A DNA stretch of 10,541 nt. Source: Saccoglossus kowalevskii (Eukaryota; Hemichordata; Enteropneusta; Harrimaniidae). How positions within the stretch are numbered: position 1 is the first letter of the stretch; each line of letters starts with the position of its first letter. Shown here piece by piece: positions 6,710-10,541 of the stretch. The notes beneath the pieces are model-generated. The model saw nothing but the letters and a program-made list of their open reading frames with translations. It was not told the origin of the DNA and ran no database searches. The stretch covers positions 1-10,541 of the forward strand of contig NW_003150822.1 in the NCBI RefSeq assembly GCF_000003605.2, given 5' to 3'. The position numbers and the translations under genes were made by a program.

Positions 6710-7947
6710 GATTTGTAAAGTGTCCAATCAGATCATTTAAGAAGTACATGGCTAAACTCAATCCTGATAGTGAATTATTTTGGCAAAGACCTAAACGAGT
6801 GACATTCGAAATAACAGAGGAATGTCCGGTCTGGTATCAGGATGCGCCAGTCGGGCATAACTCGTTAAGGACGTACATTGCAACGCTCTCCTCCGAAGCT
6901 GACCTATCACAGGGATATACTAATCAAAGTGTACGCCTTGCCGCTGCTTCGTTGAAGGAAGGCAAAGTAACAGATTCACTGGCATCAGAAGTTCTCAGTA
7001 TAATTGCTCCGAAACAAGTCCAATCAGTTGCTACACAGAATAACAATGGCATGGTCACTTTAGTACTCTGCAATCCAGGAAACCAGCCTGGTCAGGTATT
7101 CACCTCAAACAATGCAGTAAGGCAATCAAGCAGTACTCAGCCATCTTTTATGATTCAACGTCCACCTCAGACAACCTATCATCAGGCGGGTAATACTCGA
7201 CAACTAACTGCTTTACCAAACGCACCTCAGTTTTCGACACAAAGTATCTCTCATTCCTTGCAGCAATCTGAAAAATATATGCCCCAGCAACATGTGATGA
7301 GCTCCTCGCTGCAACAGAACACAGCATCAAACCAGGCTTCTATGTCATCAAATGGTCAACAGATGATCCCAACGTCTATTCACCCCATGGTGCCTCAAGT
7401 GAAAAACACATCACGGCCGACTCATGGCGCAATTCCGTCATTCTCTGCAAGCTTTTTGCCTCAAGCTACCAGTATCCCACCTCCATCAGTATCACAACAA
7501 CTGAATGCATCTAACGCCTCGCAATCTGATAATGCTTCGGTGTCTACGACCACCAGGGCCTCTCAGCAGAAATCAAACACTGTGTGTACGTGGGTTGTAA
7601 ATCCACACAGCAATGCGGTATTACCGATGAATTCCAAGGATAAACAACCAGGAACACAACCTGTGCTATTGAATCACCAAACACAAACTGAAAAAGTCAT
7701 TATGACTAACAAAGGCATCCAAGCAGATCTCGCAGCTGAGAATCACACGGCACGGGGAAATGCGCATGTGTCAGATACAAATCTATATAAATGTGATGCA
7801 TGTGGTATAAGCTTCAATAACGCCATGGTACATGCCATGCATCAAAGCCTGCATGCTAAGGAGGAACCGTTTCAATGTAGCATGTGTCGGAAAAGTTTTA
7901 GTAACACTGTAGAGTTCAATGGACATATATTTAGTTCACACCAGTAG
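6710..7947 (+). CDS. Crypton-derived protein, exon 2: end of recombinase domain, Q-rich linker, Ikaros-like zinc-finger pair
   Basis: Encodes residues 242-653. FVKCPIRSFKKYMAKLNP (243-260), LFWQRP and WYQDAPVGHNSL (283-294) are hallmarks of the KIAA1958/DUF3504 recombinase family. YTNQSVR (311-317) is the HxxR box with His replaced by Gln314; Arg317 is kept. The following GH(R) box and the nucleophilic Tyr of active recombinases are absent. Residues about 345-560 are a Gln/Ser/Asn/Pro-rich, presumably disordered linker. TQT (566-568) and GIQAD (577-581) resemble dynein light chain LC8 ligands. The last 53 residues are two C2H2 fingers: Cys603, Cys606, His619, His623, then Cys631, Cys634, His647, His652. 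They are joined by a seven-residue AKEEPFQ linker, as in the Ikaros/Hunchback C-terminal dimerisation fingers. Likely role: a nuclear DNA- or chromatin-associated factor without recombinase activity. The stop is TAG at 7945. Confidence 0.87.
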
Positions 7948-8107
7948 GTGGCTATTGTGCCCTCTAGATATCCTCCCCACATCACTAGGTGGCTATTGTG
8001 CCCACTAGATATCCTCCCCACATCACTAGGTGGCTATTGTGCCCACTAGATAACCCCCACCCATATCAGTAGGTGGCTTTTGTGTTCACTGGGTAACTCC
8101 CACAGTT
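7946..8107. repeat. 41-base tandem repeat starting in the stop codon (about four copies)
   Basis: Units start at 7946, 7987, 8028 and 8071 with AGGTGGCTATTGTGCCC or a close variant; the first two are 41 bases, the third 43 and the fourth is partial and diverged. The A and G of the TAG stop codon at 7945-7947 are the first two bases of unit 1, and every later unit is likewise preceded by T, recreating TAG. It lies at the start of the 3' UTR of the Crypton-derived gene. Confidence 0.93.
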
Positions 8108-8193
8108 GACAGTTCCAGCAATGTAGTGTTGTTTTTCAAGTACAAAGAAAAAATGGTAATGCAGGTGGACCGAAGAAGACAGGGAAGCTGCAC

Positions 8194-8209
8194 ATATATG
8201 TACATATAT
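8194..8209 (+). promoter_or_regulatory. 16-base palindrome with a Pumilio-type motif in the 3' UTR
   Basis: ATATATGTACATATAT is a perfect palindrome. TGTACATA at 8199-8206 matches the Pumilio recognition element UGUANAUA, a 3' UTR site that lowers mRNA stability or translation. It lies about 250 bases past the stop and 23 bases before a possible poly(A) signal. An eight-base motif in AT-rich DNA can occur by chance. Confidence 0.35.
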
Positions 8210-8228
8210 TTTTTGTTCAATTTTTATC

Positions 8229-8234
8229 ATTAAA
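8229..8234 (+). terminator. Possible poly(A) signal ATTAAA
   Basis: ATTAAA is the commonest variant of AATAAA. It lies 282 bases after the stop and is followed by a T-rich stretch (TGTATTTTATT, 8249-8259) suitable as a downstream element. No AATAAA occurs between the stop and this point. Later ATTAAA matches exist past 8800, so the true 3' end could be further on. Confidence 0.4.
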
Positions 8235-8306
8235 AGCAACAACTAGACTGTATTTTATTCAAAATAGGTGGTTGTTTTCTACATCACAACAGTTTATGAA
8301 AATCAC

Positions 8307-8612
8307 TTAAAGGGCGGTAGTCGTCGCGCCACGCATGCACGAGATATATGGGTCTCGTATAAACAAATATGGCTACTTTGACTGTTGCGCAGATCAAGGA
8401 GTACAAACCAAGACGTTACCAAGCTTTAATTAGGTTTTTTTAGTTGATTGGAAGACATTAAAGTAGTTGCGGGTGGTAATTAGTGCATGTCGCACCAAGG
8501 TCAAACCTCATACTTGTGATTCCCATTAGAAGAGTGCATTGGATTATGGGAAAACCAATGTTTATCAACACAAATGTCACACATACGCAGCGCGGCGACT
8601 ACCGCCCTTTAA
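8307..8612. mobile_element. MITE family B, copy 3 (TTAA ends, about 306 bases)
   Basis: The best preserved family B member. The left end TTAAAGGGCGGTAGTCGTCG and the reverse-complemented right end TTAAAGGGCGGTAGTCGCCG match at 19 of 20 bases. The match continues weakly for about a dozen more bases, where all differences are transitions, as expected from CpG decay. TTAA at 8307-8310 and 8609-8612 may be the target duplication. The interior carries a short frame at 8369-8443 (24 residues, starting MATLTVAQIKEYKPRRYQAL) in good Kozak context. It is too short to call a gene and may be a captured or relic exon. Confidence 0.9.
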
Positions 8613-9651
8613 GCTTGTTACCTGTTGAATTGTAACTACTCTTCATTACATTAATTATTCTTCTATTGATGGAGTTTTACGCACTTTATTCACTACTTTA
8701 TTGTATGAGGTATTCTCATTTCATGCTGTATTTGGTTTTATAAAAATTGTGAAAAATCTTCATCTCAGCATAATGTCATGCGTTATTTTCCAAATTTTTA
8801 AAATACTTTTTAAAATACATTAAATAATGAGCAAAAATGAAAGCACATGGGTTGAAATGTTAATGTTTGCAGGAATATTATAAATATAATTTGTACTAAA
8901 GCCGCATACACAACATCAGAGAGGGATTTGCATGATTGGCTGCTGCCCAATCTGTATGTATTTTAAGTCGTCATCAAAGAAACAATGCCTCTTTTTAGAG
9001 ATAGATGAAATCATTTCAGCCATTTCTTTCAAAATAATAAAGCTAAATACTAAGAAACATAACAGAAATATACAGGCCCTAAATTGTGTCCATTGCAAAA
9101 CAATGCAAATGACAATCGGTTTGGCACTACTAGTCTTATGCATAGTTTTATTGCATTCAAAATTGTTCCATTTTAAACAAAGTTGTTTCTCAAAATACAT
9201 AGTAATTAGGTAACTTTTTGAGCAATAGTTCTATTGTGAAATATCAACGTGCCTTCCCCTTAAATTGTGTAACTTGCTAGGATCACGTTCAAGATAGTTT
9301 GCTGGACTATGATTGAAAACGTATCTTAAAAAATATAATTACAGCAATTCTTTCATTATCTTTTCTGCTGGTGATGATTATTTCATTTCTCATGAATTAT
9401 AATTTATGCAAATTTTGTCAGCCAATTGTGCCACACAGCTCTCCCCCTGTATCGCATCTGTTATTTGGGATTAACATAGCAATCTGTGTAATGAAATCGT
9501 CTCGTGTCTAAACCGGCTAATTACAAGTTACATATATGTATGTCACGTAAAATATAACGACTTAATGTTTGAGATTCTGTGTTTGCATCTGTCTATCTGA
9601 TGTCATTTCTCGGGCATTCCTGGAAGGATTATGTTCAAAGTTGGTTCAAAC
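8613..9651. other. Intergenic AT-rich sequence, no gene seen
   Basis: Overlapping open frames of 93 and 94 codons on opposite strands at 8916-9213 have no domain, no conserved motif and no splice context, and look like chance. The stretch 9580-9650 (ending GGTTCAAACACAACAAAT) has a mixed composition suggestive of an interspersed repeat, but no second copy is in the window. Confidence 0.6.
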
Positions 9652-9849
9652 ACAACAAATACTTTATTTTCGCTTGGAATTTATTTTTGCTGAATGAATG
9701 ATTCAGTGAAATTGAATTCTAGCGAATATACCTTTTTTCCTATATTTTACATTCAACTTGTCAAAAATCAATGAAAATAAATTCCATACAAGACACCAAT
9801 AAGTCTTTTCAGTGAAAATTAATTCCAGCTAAAATAAAGTATTTTACAG
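9652..9849. mobile_element. MITE family A, copy 3 (degraded)
   Basis: Same orientation as the copy at 1598, with the recognisable start ATACTTTATTTTCGCTTGGA and interior TTTTTTCCTATATTTTACAT. The outermost seven bases of the left end (ACAACAA for CTGTAGA) are lost, and the right end reads TATTTTACAG followed by CA in place of TA. More substitutions and CG losses than in copies 1 and 2 mark it as the oldest of the three. The left boundary is approximate. Confidence 0.82.
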
Positions 9850-10430
9850 CAGATTGCACTGAGTGGTCAGTGTAATTGATATATTCCTAAGAATTCAGCG
9901 CTTGACAACAACAAATTATACTTAAAAATGGGACTCCACTTTTTCATGGTGGATCTCGTTTTATTTAAAGGGTCCCAACATTTTGAAACGCAGTGCCAAC
10001 ACTGTATATTTATGCACATTGATTTGTTTTGGGGATTTGATCACTTTTAATTACAAATGAAACAAACGTGTCCTACAATCGTTACTCTAACATGCCTTGT
10101 GTAGATTTCACGCAAACTTGGTATTGGCATTCACTTCTGATAGCAGCCAGACCACACATCGGCAAGGCATCTGTGGGTTTGTCTGTAACCCAATAAGTGC
10201 TAAGTCATATTTTGGATTAATTTAAACCGTATTTGCCCAATTAAAGATAAACTATCAAAATTTTCTAAAAGGGTAATATATTTTCTCCACGCTTAATATC
10301 TTATTGTCTTATCTTATCTTATTTTTGAAGGTTTATTTCCAGGGCTGAGGGTGTCTTGAAGTTGTTCAAACCTGTCTATCATTGCATCCCTTGCCTCATC
10401 TTTCTGTCACATGGATGCCAGTTGACATAT
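9850..10430. other. Intergenic sequence, no gene seen
   Basis: No exon, inverted repeat or RNA gene is recognisable. A short TCTTA microsatellite-like run lies near 10302-10323. Confidence 0.6.
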
Positions 10431-10541
10431 CATATGACATGACATATCACCATGTGTTTACTCATTTGGTACCATAGAAGTAATATACACCATACGACAT
10501 GACATATCACTATGTGTTTACTCATTTGGAACCATAGAGAT
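10431..10541. repeat. 60-base tandem repeat running off the right edge
   Basis: Unit 1 (10431-10490) starts CATATGACATGACATATCAC and unit 2 (10491-10541, cut by the window edge) starts CATACGACATGACATATCAC. They differ at about four of 51 compared positions. The array probably continues beyond the window. Confidence 0.85.

Noticed and set aside
7148-7330. Minus-strand frame opposite the Q-rich linker
   Set aside because: Shadow of the real coding exon.
8916-9213. Overlapping 93- and 94-codon frames on opposite strands
   Set aside because: No domain, no conserved motif, weak start context; opposite-strand overlap suggests chance.
10431-10541. Relationship between the right-edge repeat and the left minisatellite through shared GACATATC
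   Set aside because: Only eight bases are shared and the unit lengths differ (60 against 54).

Overview
This window looks like nuclear DNA of a marine invertebrate, with a mollusc as my best guess and lancelet, annelid or echinoderm as alternatives. The basis is AT-rich non-coding DNA, two spliced genes with GT-AG introns, Kozak-type starts, several families of short inverted-repeat transposons and two satellite arrays. No prokaryotic gene layout, tRNA, rRNA or CRISPR array is visible. The species cannot be fixed from the sequence alone.

Two protein genes lie head to head. On the minus strand, a class III sugar transporter gene (SLC2A8/GLUT8-like) begins at 3653 with a 47-base first coding exon (3607-3653). 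A 2266-base intron separates it from a second exon (1187-1340) that encodes the first membrane helix. The rest of that gene must lie left of the window. On the plus strand, a two-exon gene (4168-4891 joined to 6710-7947, 653 residues) encodes a protein derived from a Crypton-type tyrosine recombinase (the KIAA1958/DUF3504 family). Its recombinase domain stops after the HxxR box, where the His is replaced by Gln. It then runs into a long Gln/Ser/Asn-rich linker and ends in a pair of C2H2 fingers spaced like the C-terminal dimerisation fingers of Ikaros and Hunchback. The two start codons are 514 bases apart, so 3654-4167 is probably a shared promoter.

The remainder is repeats. Positions 1-968 are a minisatellite of about 54 bases with a three-unit higher-order pattern. 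Family A is a 199-base element with TA flanks and three copies (1598, 5167, about 9652). Family B has TTAA ends and three copies (1944, 5390, 8307). Two further inverted-repeat elements lie at 4931-5148 and 6084-6424, so the plus-strand gene's intron carries four elements. A 41-base tandem repeat begins inside that gene's stop codon, and a 60-base tandem repeat runs off the right edge.

The plus-strand gene is best read as a domesticated transposase acting as a DNA-binding or chromatin factor, though this is inference. Nothing in the sequence ties the transporter functionally to it beyond the shared promoter region.
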